Part shown: one piece after another, positions 1-12,221 of the stretch
Layout of the letters: each line of letters begins with the position of its first letter
Numbering within the stretch: position 1 is the stretch's first letter
Source of the DNA: Pseudopithomyces maydicus
Taxonomy: Eukaryota > Ascomycota > Dothideomycetes > Pleosporales > Didymosphaeriaceae
Length of the DNA stretch: 64,000 bases
Direction of reading: 5' to 3'
Assembly (NCBI GenBank): GCA_026873275.1
Contig: JANTUC010000002.1
Coordinates: forward strand, 1,860,001 to 1,924,000
The notes under the pieces: model-generated
Told to the model about the DNA's origin: nothing
What the model saw: the letters and a program-made list of their open reading frames with translations, nothing else
The model's database searches: none
Translations under genes and position numbers: made by a program

Positions 1-179
1 ACATTTATATACATGCATAGTACATATTCCATCATGAGTATGGACAGTCATACATTAGTTATTAACAGAGTCGAATCAGGTGTGACCCGCTATGCCATGT
101 TCACACAGGCCGAAGCCGTGAAGGCCAAATATTGCGATCAAACCATACAAGCAGTTGGGCATTGCAGATGGGCATTAGC

Positions 180-2075
180 TTATTTGCGGATTAGCCCGGT
201 ACGTTCGTTCGCATTGTCCTCTCCCTGACCCTCAACTTCTTCTTCTTCATCTTCTTCCTCATCTTCTTCGTCGCTCCATCCATCAGCTTCCAAGCCACTC
301 CCGCGAATGCCAAAACTGAGGAGGAAGCCGATGAAGGAGACACCAGCGAAAATACCAAACGCTAGAGCCTCGCCCTTCGGCTGTATCTTGGTTGCAGCCG
401 TGAATAACGAACCCGAGACAAACGGGCCCGCTGCTCGTCCAGCTGCAGAGAGAGTTTGTGCGAGACCATTCAAGGTACCGAGAACGTTGTGGTTAGGCGC
501 CGAGTTCGTTATCTGTAGTCCCATTAGGCTTTGGTAATTGTCCGGTTCGGGCGCGTCTTACCAAAAGCAGTGCTGATGTCAGACCACCAACGCTTGCAAC
601 TGTTTTGATCACAAGTATGAAACCCAGCTCTGCCCACAGCCAGCTCGTTCCAGCCCCGACGCCTTGAAAAGGCCTATCCCCTTTGTGGCCAACCCAAGGC
701 ATGAGTAAGAAAGCGACGACGAAGGCTGCTAAGCTGATACGATACGTGACCTTGTTTCCTATTCTCTCCCTGAGCTTCCCGTAAATCCCAATTTGAAACA
801 TGATGGTGATGACGCCAGCGAATGCCAGGGAAAGCCCTACCCCCTTGATGTTCAGACCCCGACCAGTAGGTTCCTGTTCTTCTGCGAATATAGGATATAG
901 AGAATTATACGATATATTGGCGAGCTGAAAGATAAAATATGTGACAAGCAATAGCATTGTATCGCGGTTCAGAACCTCTTTCTTCGTAAGGGCTTCACCC
1001 GAAGATTCTGGGAACAAGACCGGAGGCGAGTCATCCGATTCGTTGTCAGACGCTTGGTCTTCATCTTCTTCTTGAATCTCGCCCAAGTGGGGATGGTGAT
1101 GACGGTTTTTGCGTTTCTGGATCAAGCGTTTGATGTACGTAGGTCGCGTAGAGCTTGTAAACTGCCACAGCCACGAGAACAGGTCCCCAACACGCTTGCC
1201 CAGTGGCGCAAGGTTCTTCGCTTCCTCGAGACTCTCCTCCAGGAAAACCATGCACACAAGCAGGTCGATGGCCAGGACGGCAGCAGCGAAGAGGTTTGGG
1301 AAAAGGTACGGGTAGGGGTTCGATCGATGTCGGTCAAAGGGGTGGCGATGCATGACCAAGACACCGCCCACAATGGGTCCTGTAATGGCACCAAGGCCAT
1401 ACACAACGGGTAAGTAGGTGAAGGCTCTGGATTGATTGGTCCGGTCTGTGATCTCGCCTAGGCAGGTGGACACGACGCCTGCATTGCCATTGACAAGGCC
1501 CATGAAGACCTGCACCAGTATCGCCTGCCAAAGTGTGCGGCAAAAGCCAAATGCCACAAAGCAGAGGAGGGTCAGGAAGGTGCCCGTGACGACGACAGGC
1601 TTACGCCCAACGCGGTCAGAGAGCCAACCCCAGAAGAAGTTTGTCGCAAACTGGGCAAGGGCAAACGACGAGGCAATCAAGCCCACGTACAAGCCTGCCT
1701 GGCCGTCTCTGACCTCGGGGAATGACTTGGCCATCTCGGGGAGGTACGGGCTAATGGAATTGAGAGCTGTCTGCTCGGCGAGAGCAATGACTGCCAGCAC
1801 AGCGAGCTGCTTGGTCGGCAATGGGGACTCATGGTTGCTATCGTCCGAGTCGGAGGCGTGGCTGTGGCCCGAGGCAGATGCCTGGGAGCCCCCAGAGGAC
1901 GGCCGCGTGTGCTGGGTGCACGTATGGGGAACGTCTGGTAGTGAAGCGTGGATGATTGGCGCGGGTCGAGGGTAGGACGCGTGCGGCCCATGATGGCATT
2001 CGTAGGCGGTGGTGGGCAGCAGCAGCAAGTCTACCTCGTCGAGGCAACCGGATCGGCACCAGGTGCAGCGCGCAT
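180..2075 (-). CDS. Major facilitator superfamily transporter (12-TM type)
   Basis: Polytopic membrane transporter. The reading frame carries the MFS loop 2-3 signature GWLSDRVGRKPV after the first two helices, a long acidic/His-rich central loop between TM6 and TM7, and a second six-helix half. Clear intron at 513-561 (GTAAG...CAG, 49 nt) joins LTSALLL to ITNSAPNHNVLGTLNGLAQT, a junction typical of this family. The C-terminus is a strongly acidic cytosolic tail ending TGLIRK. The 5' end is unresolved: the long frame stays open to about 2136 but has no ATG upstream of the first helix, so an upstream exon or intron must supply it. One possibility is the ATG at 2075, spliced from a donor after ..VAST at about 2034 into the frame near SHASDSDD; this is a guess. 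Substrate unknown; the sequence resembles fungal drug/metabolite exporters. Divergent from the F-box gene at 2478. Confidence 0.8.
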
Positions 2076-2136
2076 GAGAGATGCAAATCTGGCGCAAGGA
2101 TGGGAAAGCGACGACCACCCAAGTTGCCGGATGCAA

Positions 2137-2477
2137 AAGCCCGCGTTTGCTGTGTTCAGGGTTGCGTCATACCGCCTTGGCGCCTTCACTCCACTTCTAA
2201 GTGCGTAAGTACTTACATACTGTACCTAGCCCTGGCCTGAGCGCGCTGGAGCCTCCGGAGGCGGGCTGTGTGATGTCACGTGAATGGATCCATGCAGGTG
2301 CAGGTGAGATCAGGTGGATCCATGGATTCATGGATCATCTGTGGCCACGTGATTTCCAAGTCCCGTGCCTTGTGCCGCGCCCGGGCGGGCCCGCCGCGGC
2401 CCTACACACATACCGTACTATACTCACCCACTCCACGCTAGTGGCCCGTCTGCCACCCCACCGCCTCGCCCGCCGCC
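2137..2477. promoter_or_regulatory. Divergent intergenic region with two CACGTG boxes
   Basis: Shared upstream region of the MFS gene (-) and the F-box gene (+). It contains two palindromic CACGTG E-boxes (2277-2282 and 2346-2351) about 70 bp apart, and between them repeated ATGGATCCAT/GGATCCATGG palindromes (about 2284-2336). CACGTG is a known bHLH site in fungi; use here is inference. Confidence 0.35.
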
Positions 2478-4157
2478 ATGCTGGCCTCTTGTCAAATCTT
2501 GAAGTTGCCGGATGAGTTGCTGCTGAGGGTGGTGCAGTACATCCCTCCGACCACGCCCCGGCTGGTCCCTGGATCCACCAAGGAGCAGCGGCCTCTTTCC
2601 GACTATCGCTCCGTGTCTCTGGTCTGTCGACAGCTCAACAGGGCCGCGACCAGTGTCATATATGCACATTACGCTCACGACTTCACTCGCACTTCCTCTG
2701 CCCCCTTCATCGCGACCTTGTTCCGACAACCCCGGCTTGCCAGCCTGGTGCATAGTGTGAAGGAAATTACGGTTGCCCGGAACAAGTTCGAGCCCTTCGA
2801 GCGTTCCGCTGGCGACACCGAAAGTCTCATCCCAGTAATCCGCCATCTTGACTTCCCGGACAAAGACCACATGGTCCTACTATGTCGGAGCGGGAAAGAT
2901 TTTATTTGCAATGTTGAGGCTGCCTTGATTCTTGCCATGACACCCAACATACAGACTTTGGCCCTGCACCCCATGGTCCAGGACACTTCCATGACCAACT
3001 TTCCTTCCGTTGCATCCGTTAGTTGGAACATGTTGCTAGCCACAGCCCAGGGTTTGGCTTTTGGTCTAGCACACCGATTTGAGCATCTGCGAGTGCTGAA
3101 ATTGGACCTGTTCGGTGTCTCTGCTACGTCATTATCCATTGTTCTTCTGTTGAAATCGCTAGTTCACCTCACTCTTGTCGGCTATGACAATGAGGATTAC
3201 GAGTCAGGGGGATCCCATGGGAGTGTCCACCGAAGGAATCATCCGTCAGGACAATTCGCTTAGATCGTTTTGAAATCAAAGTCCAGCTGATCGCGAGTCT
3301 GATATCATCTTGTCGGTCACTGGAAGGGTTCGCCTTGTGCATTCCCAATGGTCTTGATCCGCATAGAGATATCTCAAAATACTCTCTTTTGATAGAGGAG
3401 CTCCACCGGCATCAACCTGAGCTGCTGTACTTAGAGATAATTGATGAGAGGCACATGAGCGAAAGAAAAGATAGCGAAGATCAAATATGGTTCGATCAAC
3501 TGAAAAACTTCCAGAGCCTTAGATATCTTGCCATACCTTTGGAATTGATCGGTGAGTTCATCAGTGTAGATGCGATACCATGAAGGCTGACAGACAGGGT
3601 GCTGGCAACGCAGACACAAAGACCTCCCTTAGCAGTGCACTCCCTTGTGGCCTCCAGACCCTCCTATTGACAAAGGGTCAAATATCGGATTCCCAAGACA
3701 GGCAGTTTGGGAGGGATTTCAGTGATGGTCATATTCAAAACATACTGCAGGCATGCGAAGATACGTCACTGAAGCTTGACAGGCTCGGTCTGCATTACCA
3801 CACAGACTTCAGATATACAGGCGCTTACTATGGCTATGCTGATAATAACAAAGATCTTGCACGGATGGAAGACGTCCACTTCGATTTCTTCAAGTTTTCA
3901 CGCGAGTTCAAAAGGTGCGGAATATGTTTTGATTACGAAATTCGAGTTCATCATGGACAGGAACACGGTAGGTCTACAGATTCTGTTTGCTAGGTACCAA
4001 TCTCTAATACGTATGTATAGAAGCTCATGAGCGGTTGATCTCAGTACGACGAATTCACGGTGATGCTATAGCGGACGAGTACTCTGAACATTTAAGTTCG
4101 ACATTCCGTCATAAACCATGGTACAATCTCAAGGGGTTTCCCGAGCTTCCATTTTGA
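2478..4157 (+). CDS. F-box protein, two apparent single-base deletions
   Basis: Starts ATG at 2478; residues about 7-50 read as an F-box (LKLPDELLLRVVQYIPP ... LVCRQLNRAATSVIY), followed by leucine-rich segments as in fungal F-box/LRR-like substrate receptors of SCF ubiquitin ligases. The frame breaks at the G5 run 3207-3211 (one extra G gives ESGGIPWECPPKES and an open frame) and again near the CCC at 3626-3628 (one extra C gives RPPLSSALPCGLQTLLL). Introns inferred at 3552-3593 (GTGAGT...CTGACAG) and 3968-4020 (GTAGGT...TATAG). With two bases restored, all exon phases close to 528 aa ending GFPELPF at 4157. Either sequencing undercalls or a decaying gene; substrate unknown. Confidence 0.7.
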
Positions 4158-6169
4158 GTTCACTTTTACCAAGACGAGTTACGGTTTGTAAAATCCACCT
4201 TTGACGCTCGAACACAGGCGGACGAACTCCGGATGCTACAACATATCGATATATACTGCTCAGGTGATAGGATTATAAACTATCATGCATCTCCGCGTGC
4301 CGCTTTGGTTGATAGGAGTGCTTTTGAGAATTGCGGGCCGGCTTCGAAAAATATAAAGAGTTCCCATCATGTGAAAGAAAGGCATGGGGCCATGTTAAAA
4401 AGTAGCTTTACGCACCTAATATAAGCTGGGGACCATTTTACACCTATTGCACGTGTGGCACTTACTCGTGACAATCAGCCCAGTGTATGGAGGTGGCCTT
4501 GTGTTGTCTTGTTTGAAATATAAGTCATTTTCACATATCGGCTCTTCATACAAAACTCGTCACGGAATTGTACATTCTAGTCCTTACACAATTGGTCAAC
4601 CCTGCACGTACAACTTGTCACCATACATAACACTAACTTGATGCACATATTTGCAAGTGTCATGGATGACACCTGCAAAGATCTTCCTTGTCGTAGGTAT
4701 GTACCCTCTGTTATTTTATATGCTGGGTATCCCCGTCTGAATTGACTTGGTCTAGATGCTTCATCTTACAAGTACCGAGGCTTAAGATCCTCGTCACATA
4801 TCCTAGCGACAGGTCTCCGTTCCGTAGCGACTAGATCTAGACAATGAAGAGCAAAAAATCACATCCTCAATTGTATCCATGTAGAAGCAGACTCGAATCA
4901 AGATTTAGCCCAGGCTTCTTGGTACCGTCCTATGATATCGGAAACGTGCAAGTGTCATATATGCTTATCGCAATATGCACCAAAGCATAATTAATGTGCC
5001 GGCAGGCGGGCAGGTTTTGAAACATACCTCGGCAGAGTTTAATGAGGTAACAACAGCGGCGCATTATGTACTATCGTTGTATCTACCCATAGACTACTGA
5101 ACATGCCGACACTCGTATTTCGCTAGCGCGGTTTTGAAAGACCTCTACCGACGCCGTGTGGCCTCTTCCAGCAGGCGGTCCCTGCTCGGTTCCCTACAGG
5201 AGTACATATGTATGCAACAGCGCGAAGTACTCGCCACGTGCGCATTACATTACCCAGTCTGACAGAATTACGGTTAACATGATCTAAGGATTGTTCGCTA
5301 ACTCCATTAGAGTAGATCGTACCTCGTATTCAAACCTACTTCGAAGCAGGTAAACAGCAAATCAAACTTTGGTGAATCAACAGCTCTCGGCTGCGGCGGC
5401 AATCTACGCTTCAATCAAACGGTCCAGGTGGAGTCTTGCACCGAATGAGCAATCCAGAATGCGACCCACGTGCTTCCTAGCCCTCCAGGGCTCCGAGCTC
5501 TAATCGCCCAGGTGCTTGGTGGATAATATCCCGCAGGCAACACGACGACCTCGCAGCAAGGCCCGGCTACGCACGCCTGCAAGCTACTAGTCTACTTGAA
5601 AGCTCTTGATAATATGTAAGATATATATGATCTACTCATTTCTTCAGGGACTGGTGCGGCGCTTTCCCAGTGGATTGTCATGCTCGCTATACATAAACAA
5701 GTCTTAACTGACTTGATGTTAGCGGCAAGTTGGCATAGAGTTTCCGCTAGCATGACTGACCAGCTGCCGCCAATAGCGCGCAACTCATGTGTGTCATGAT
5801 TCGAAACACGTCTAGAAAGTTTGACAGGTCGGTAGAACCCACAACGCATAACAATCCGACAGGGATATTCCCAGCGGTCAATGATCCGTTCACAATCTGC
5901 AATTGCTGGACTAGCTACCAGCAGAAAGTGAATTTCTCCATGTTAGAATGAAGTGGTCTGCTGCAGCCCATCAAATCGTAAAATAAACGGGTAATTCTAT
6001 ACACACCCATATGCTGGTGTGCTAGGACTAGGACACACAAACTGATGATACTGTGGAATAAAAGCAGAAATCTAAGCAGTCAACCCAGTTGAATAATTTG
6101 CCAAACGCCAATCTACAATTCTCATACGGCGTGGAGCTAGGCTACTGCCTACGGTGCTCCACGTTAGCC
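4158..6169. other. Gene-free interval (2.0 kb)
   Basis: Downstream of the F-box gene and of the convergent PRPP synthetase gene. Only short, unrelated open frames (under 90 codons) with no recognisable protein; I see no RNA gene or repeat array. Confidence 0.5.
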
Positions 6170-7480
6170 TCAATCTACAGGTGCATGCTTGAACAGGAAC
6201 GATACGCTCTCGCCGTTGTGCGTACGTCTACACGCCTCTGCAAGCTAATATACATGTCAGCACTGACTATAATGGTGTTCGGTAGCGATACTAACAGTAG
6301 GGCTGATATCGATGGTCTCGATGCGGTCGCAACGCTCCTTCTTCTCCTCATGGGGCACTGTATTGGTGACGACGATCTTCTTCAGCCTGCTTCCGTTGAG
6401 AGCTTCGATGGCATTTCCGCTGAGGATGCCGTGCGTAACAATGGCAATCACATCTTTGGCGCCATGCTGAATAACGACGTCTGCAGCCTTCACCAGTGTC
6501 CCGCACGTGTCGGCCATATCGTCGACGATGATGGCAGTGCGATCTCGAACATCTCCGACAAGCACCATTTTGGACACCTCGTTCGGACGGGCACGCTCCT
6601 TGTGAATCAAAGCGAAAGGAAGGTCAAGGCCATCTGCTATCGATGTTGCCCTGCGCCCCAGTCAGTAGGCTTCACGATTTGGTAGGTTCGAAACGCTAGT
6701 TTGACAGGTCAAGACGATGCGCCCAAGCACACGGCAGACTCTAACCGCGGCCAAGGCCTCGAGCTTTTGCGGATGATACTGAGGATGGGATGTGATGGAC
6801 ACTGGGTTGCAGAAAAAGGATAGACTGTACCTCTTCGCACCGCCGGCGTCTGGGCTGACAATGACGCATTCCTTCACGTTCAAATTATCCTTGATCCACC
6901 TCAACGTACTAGGCTCGGCGTAAAGATTATCCACGGGAACATTGAAGAAACCTTGGATCTGGCTGGCATGCAGATCCATGGTGATGACATGGTTACAGCC
7001 AGCCGTCTGGAGCATGTTGGCCATGAGCTTGGCTGTAATGGGAGCACGCGACTTGTCCTTTTTATCCTGGCGGGCATAGGGAAAGTTGGGAAGCACAGCG
7101 GTGATGCGGCGGGCAGAAGCCGTCTTGCAGGCGTTGATCATGATCAGAAGCTCCATGAGGGCATCATTGATGTCGCCTGGGGGTGTCGATTGCAGGATGA
7201 AGACTGCAAAGTCCGGTCAGGGCGTGCTTCATGGCCGAGGCACTTCTGGGGACATACCGTCTTCGTCTCGCACAGACTCGCCAATGGTCACAGAAGTCTC
7301 CTGGTTGGAGTACTGGAGCACCAAGATCTTGGTGAGTTCGATGCCGAGTCTGCGTCTCCGTCAGCGTCTCCGCCAGGGTCCAAAGTGCGCAGCATCGTGA
7401 AAAATGTACCGGCTGGCGACAAGGTTGGCGAGCTGGGGGTGGCTGTTGCCAGTGAGCAGCTTGATGCTGTTGGTCGCCAT
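6170..7480 (-). CDS. Ribose-phosphate pyrophosphokinase (PRPP synthetase)
   Basis: Makes 5-phosphoribosyl-1-pyrophosphate from ribose-5-phosphate and ATP for purine, pyrimidine, His, Trp and NAD synthesis; cytosolic. Five exons: 7410-7480, 7258-7349, 6831-7203, 6296-6650, 6170-6244. Introns of 60, 54, 180 and 51 nt all have GT/AG ends, and the total is 321 aa, the usual size. N-terminus [18 protein letters not shown]; catalytic-loop region [15 protein letters not shown] formed across intron 3; PRPP-binding loop [13 protein letters not shown] in exon 4; [11 protein letters not shown] upstream. The last exon ([20 protein letters not shown]..) is easily missed because exon 4 runs on to a stop inside intron 4. 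No insertion as in yeast Prs1/Prs5, so it is closest to the Prs2/3/4 type; which paralogue is uncertain. Confidence 0.93.
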
Positions 7481-8530
7481 GGCTGCAGCGGCGTGGGGTC
7501 GAAGGTCGGGTATCGGTCTAGCGGCGTGGTTCGTGATGGTTCGTGGCTCACATGGTGGAGAGAAGGCTGAAAGGCTCGTCGCGCCCAAAATTTTGGCGGA
7601 GGTAACGGCGAACCACCCCCCGCAGTCGGAACGGCAGGACAGTCGGGCCGAGTGCACCGCCACATCATGCGCCACACACATCACGCGCCAGTGGCAAGGC
7701 AAGGGCCGCGTTCCCGTCTCACAACAGGGACAGGAACAGGGACAAACGGCTGCACTGTGCCGCCCTCGATGAAACAACGTCCCATGCATCAGTCTGACAG
7801 ACTCACCCTCGCCATGCAGCGTGCCGCTGCGAAGGATGCAGCGTACTGTTTGCACGAAACAGCTGAGACAGCCCGCAGCCACTCCCAGCCGCGCCCTAGA
7901 CCCTCTTCTGTCCGTCGTGCCGACATGGTCGTTTCCAGAAGTGTCAGTCTATCAGCCACGCCTGTTGAGTACCGCCGATCGAGATGCCGTGCAATGGCGT
8001 CACTGGTGTAGCCCCGCAAAAATGGGTGTAATAAGTAAGCATTCGTTTGTGAACTCTCGGACACCCCTGCAGGTCCGGACTTGTTCCATTTCATGACACG
8101 CTACAACTGTACTGTACCTATGCTACCCGCCCCGCAGCGCAGCTTCTGAAACGCCGCCGTGGCCATCTTGAACTCTGTCCGTGCCAAAAAAAATACATTG
8201 AGATTCCACTCGCGCCTCAAACGCCCAACCAATCAAACAAAACCTTCCAAGAGAATGCTGAACCCGGGTATCCGTTGCAATAATACAAAATCGAACAACG
8301 CTTCCTGGCCCAATAGAGAACAACAAGTCAAGTAGTGTCCACAAGCCAGAGCTCACCGTCAAGGTGCCGCCGAAAGAGAAGAAGAATAACAATGTGGCCG
8401 TGAAAACGTAGCGCAGTATGAAGAGAAGATATTAGTGATGCATGGAGAAGATGTCAAGCCGATAATTAGACAGGTAAAATGATGCCGTGGCTTTCGTGTT
8501 CGTATGCGGATTCGTTCAGTCGTTTCGGCC
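7481..8530. other. Intergenic, 1.05 kb
   Basis: Lies upstream of the PRPP synthetase gene and downstream of the 8531-10522 gene, both on the minus strand. No supported gene; only short open frames of random composition. Presumably the PRPP synthetase promoter and the neighbour's 3' UTR. Confidence 0.45.
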
Positions 8531-10522
8531 TTAGTAGGCTTGTTCGCACATTTTGCCAATGGCATGCTCAATGTCGGAGAAGAGACTCAGCACGTGCCCG
8601 TCGGCGTAGATCTTGATCGACTCGACCTCCTTGCGCTCGACCCGCGTCGGGCTCTCCGCCTTGACCGGACTCCTGGGTGGCGTTGTTTCGGAACCGTCGC
8701 GTGGCTGGGCCGGATTTAGTACCAGAGCCGCAGCCAGGTGCTCCAGGAGCTTCTGGCGAAGTCGTAATCGTCGATTCTCGGCTTGCTCCAGCTTGAGTAT
8801 GAACTCGTCGATGGAGACATCAAGCTCGGCCAAAGCCTCTTCCTGCTTGAGCAACGACTCGCGTGAGAAGATGACAGTATTTCCTCTCTTGAGGTAGGAA
8901 ATCATGCGTCCGTGGAGCTTTTGCCGACCTGCTCGCAGCGACTTGTATGTCTTGCGAAGGTAGTCGCAGCGCTCGTCCAAAGCCCTAAGCTCCTATACAG
9001 AACAATAAGTAACCGGTGGCGTCGTACATTGAATCGAGCACATACCCTTGACATGGAGGCGACATCCCGCTTGTTCATAACCTCGAACTTGTCTGCCTGT
9101 GCAGACGCCTGTTTGTAAAGAGTCTCTTTTTCTGCTTCTCCCATCAGCCTTGAAGCTTCGGCCACCCGCAACCCTTTGGGTAAGTGCCAATTGTCAGGAA
9201 CAGGCTCGTCGCCGTTGTTGGTCTCCGAAGCCGTCCGGCTTCGCGATCGTTTGCTGGTCCTATGCACAGGGCGGCCACGGTCCATGACGGATGATTCTGA
9301 CAAGTTTCTATTGTGCGATGCCATTGGGTCACGTTTTTCAATCATGGGGGATGCGCGGTGGTCTGCTGCGCTCGAAGGCGAGCCAACACTGAATGGGTTC
9401 GAAATCGCCGATAGAGGGGTAGGCAGTGCACCATTCACATTCGGTGATCGCCGGCTCTCAAGGGAACCTACAGGAACCATGCCACCGGGAGTGGCCGTAG
9501 CCGGGGTGGTTAGCTGCGATCGGCTGGATTTTGTGTTGAGCTTGAGAGGACTAGGCGAGCCTTTGCGCTCTGCTACCGGCGATTTAGGTGGAACCTCTGG
9601 AGGAGATTCAACGTCTTCTTGAATAACGTCCGTGTCGACCTTTAGTGCTGGCTTGGTAGAAACACCAGGGCTAAGAATGGGCGACAACGGTTTCCCAAAG
9701 GTTCCAGGTGCTTCCGGTCGAGTAAACTGTTCAAAAGTAAAGAGAGTGGAGGATGATGCGTCTTGAGCTGGAGAAGGTCCTGTGACGCAGGACATCATAG
9801 CGTCACCAAAGGGGCCGTTTCTCCAGTTTGTACCGGGAGCACTGCTGGATCGTTCGTGTCCGAAAGCCTCTGTAGATGCTTTGCGAAGGGGTGGTCTCCC
9901 AGGTATGGTGGCTGAGAAGGGTCAGCAGGCGCATAGGTTGGACGGCAGGATTGTTCTTACGGGAGTCTATGGGCATCTCTTGGACGGTCGTCATGGTGCT
10001 GCCGAGTTCGGGCACGCTGACCTTCCGCCGTCGGGCCAGTGAGCCACTTCGTTGCCAGAAGGGGACGGTTTCCTGGGTCACGACGGTGTCGCTCAGCGAG
10101 GTAGGTGAGCGACCCATGGACAATGCCGACAGCCTTTCGGACGAGAAGGTGGGACGTGATTGGCCGAGGGGGCTTTTGAACGAAGCCGAGGGCCAGAACT
10201 GGTATTTGGAAGTGGCGGCAGAAGGGCTCTTCTCCAAAGGGGAGATGGACTCGATAGACTCTTCCGAGTCGGCCTTGAGGTTTCTCAGCGATTTGGAGCG
10301 ACGAGGTGCAAAGTGATTCATCGGGGGAGAAGAAGTGTTTCTAGGAGCACTTACGGGTGACAGGAAGGACGTTTCCATAGTTATATAAACGGGGGAGGAG
10401 GCGTCGGGTGCAGCAGGACGCATGCAATTGGCAATGTGTGTCATGTTGGATGTTTGAAGTGGCCGTGGGCCAGTTCGTCTTGAGCAAGGAAGCTGAGACT
10501 GGGAGGCGGGCATGTCAAACAT
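8531..10522 (-). CDS. Ser/Pro-rich coiled-coil protein (possibly 'up-regulated during septation'-like)
   Basis: Three exons, 9961-10522, 9046-9911 and 8531-8992, separated by introns of 49 nt (9912-9960) and 53 nt (8993-9045); sum 629 aa. The first two thirds are low-complexity Ser/Pro/Thr with many SP motifs, as in regulatory phosphoproteins. The last about 200 residues are conserved-looking and helical: GLRVAEASRLMGEAEKETLY, then ELRALDERCDYLRKTYKSL and a heptad-like stretch LKQEEALAELDVSIDEFILK, ending in a short globular tail. I recognise the pattern as a fungal protein of the septation-related (Uds1-like) kind, but the name is tentative. Start taken at ATG 10522; a good donor-like GTAAGT near 10354 means the 5' end could be spliced differently. 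Confidence 0.7.
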
Positions 10523-10892
10523 AAGACACCCTGCAGTGGGTCATGTAAATAGGCAGGGCATGTCTCCCCAAGTGTGGCTCCCTCAAACTACTATTGCTAC
10601 ATGCATGAGCGAGGAGTTCCCTGCAGAGCAAAGGTACCAATAGCAGGCGAGGGTCATCTGGACTTTCGGGGCCATGCCCAAAGATTGACGCGCTTGGGAT
10701 GAAACGCGGGCCTGACTGCCCACGTCTGGCGATTCGTGGGGAACCTGCAGGCACAGCAAGGAAGAGAGTGCCGGGCTGCGCGTTAGCTGCAGATGGCCCT
10801 GTCTATATTTGGCGGATGGTATAGCGCTGGGCAGCGGGCAAGTCGACGCAGGTGGTGGGTGCCCGGCCGCATGCTGCAGGCGGGCGCAAGTG

Positions 10893-10945
10893 ATGGTGGT
10901 GATGGTGGTGATGGTGGTGGTGGTGGTGGTGGTGGTCTTGGTTGT
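10893..10945. repeat. GGT/GAT trinucleotide microsatellite
   Basis: A run of GATGGTGGT units passing into pure GGT units and ending GGTTGTGGTGG, all purine/T-rich on the + strand. Simple-sequence repeat, not part of a recognised gene. Confidence 0.85.
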
Positions 10946-11330
10946 GGTGGCGAGCAGCAACGGCGCAAGGCAAGTGTGGGCGGTGGGTGGTGAGCGGCAA
11001 TGGATGCGACCATGCGATTGCTGTGCGCGTGCCGTACATACACACTCACTTGGTACCGTGCCTACCTACAATAACTCCCAGGAGGGGCTCGAGGCTGCGA
11101 TGGACCTTGGACCATGGGCATGGGCAGCGGCACGAGGCCGCAAACGGCAGCAAGGCCGCACGGGGAGGACGGGCTCGGTGGCTAACGAGATGAGGCACAC
11201 GCACTCGCACACACGCACACAGAGCGCTCAACGGTGCCGTTGTGGCCGTGATGCGATGCTGCTCGCGGGCGGTGTTCGCGCCGTGTCGAGCCGTCTCGTT
11301 TGCCCTCACACGCCCGCTCGCAGTCCGGCC

Positions 11331-11410
11331 GACGCAGGTGGACGCGGGTCGACGCAGGTGGGCGCTGGTGGGCGCTGGTGGGCGCTGGTGGGCGCTGGTG
11401 GGCGCTGGCG
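11331..11410. repeat. 10-bp tandem repeat, eight units
   Basis: Eight contiguous 10-mers in perfect register: GACGCAGGTG, GACGCGGGTC, GACGCAGGTG, then GGCGCTGGTG four times, then GGCGCTGGCG. The last five are nearly identical and the first three are diverged relatives, as expected for a minisatellite growing at one end. Confidence 0.9.
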
Positions 11411-12028
11411 CACGCCGGCGCCTGGGAGCGAGGACCAGTGTGGCGCGCGCCGTTGAGCAGCGATTCACGAAACGAACGTTGCTCCGGGCTGGTCCATGTC
11501 CTGCCACGCGATGCCAGAGCTTACTGCACCGTAGTACATAGAGCCCTCCCAGAGCGCCATCCGCACAGGGATCCAAGGATGGGCCGCTGCCTCCAGGCAC
11601 CAAACGTTTACCAAACACCAAACACCAACCGTTTCCGAGGCGCGAACTGCGGTTTCCCGTACGCAGTCTGTCCAGCACAACACGAGCATCGCCGGCAAAA
11701 CAAGCAAACCTTGTGCAGCTACCGTGATGCCGTGCTGACTGGCTGCTGTCCCTAGCCCTCTCGGCTGCGCGCGCGACGCCGACGATGGCAATTTCCTCGC
11801 CTCTTCATGGCGACTCTGCAAACGCTAGCCCACCCCGGCCTTATAGCGGGCGCGATAATGCCATGAGGTTGAAGCGTCGAAGCCTCACCCGGGCAATCTC
11901 CATCCACCACGCCAACTACTCGACTTGCAATTCCCCAAACCCTCCCGACTCACATGTGCACATGCATCGCCACCTGTGTGACAGACTGCGGTAGCGGTCC
12001 GCCGATCTGCCTTTCCCCGACCGAACCC

Positions 12029-12092
12029 TCCTCTCTCGCCTCTCGCCTCTCGCCTCTCCCCTCGCGCCTCTCCCCTCGCGCCTCTCCCCTCT
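12029..12092. repeat. Pyrimidine-rich CTCTCGC / CCCCTCGCGCCTCT repeats
   Basis: Short tandem blocks: CTCTCGC units followed by a 14-bp CCCCTCGCGCCTCT-type unit repeated about three times. Strand-asymmetric polypyrimidine tract. Confidence 0.75.
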
Positions 12093-12189
12093 TTCTTCTT
12101 GCCTCGCACTCTGTGCTGTCCAAGCGAGCCTTTGACCACCGCCGCATCCTCCTGCGCCCGGACCGTCCCGGCGCTGCCTTCAATAATCC

Positions 12190-12221
12190 CCTTCCCCTTC
12201 CCCTTCCCCTTCCCCTTCCCA
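12190..12221. repeat. (CCCCTT)n hexanucleotide array
   Basis: About five tandem copies of CCCCTT on the + strand (G-rich on the minus strand). The G-rich strand could form a quadruplex; that is inference. Confidence 0.8.

Noticed and set aside
3335..3993. Two separate small genes in place of the F-box gene's 3' half
   Set aside because: Their frames join the F-box frame once two single bases and two introns are considered, and the phases close exactly.
9176..9622. 148-codon + frame
   Set aside because: Shadow of the Ser/Pro-rich exon of the 8531-10522 gene.
11331..11410. Possible CRISPR-like array
   Set aside because: Units are contiguous 10-mers without spacers, in a eukaryotic genome; it is a minisatellite.
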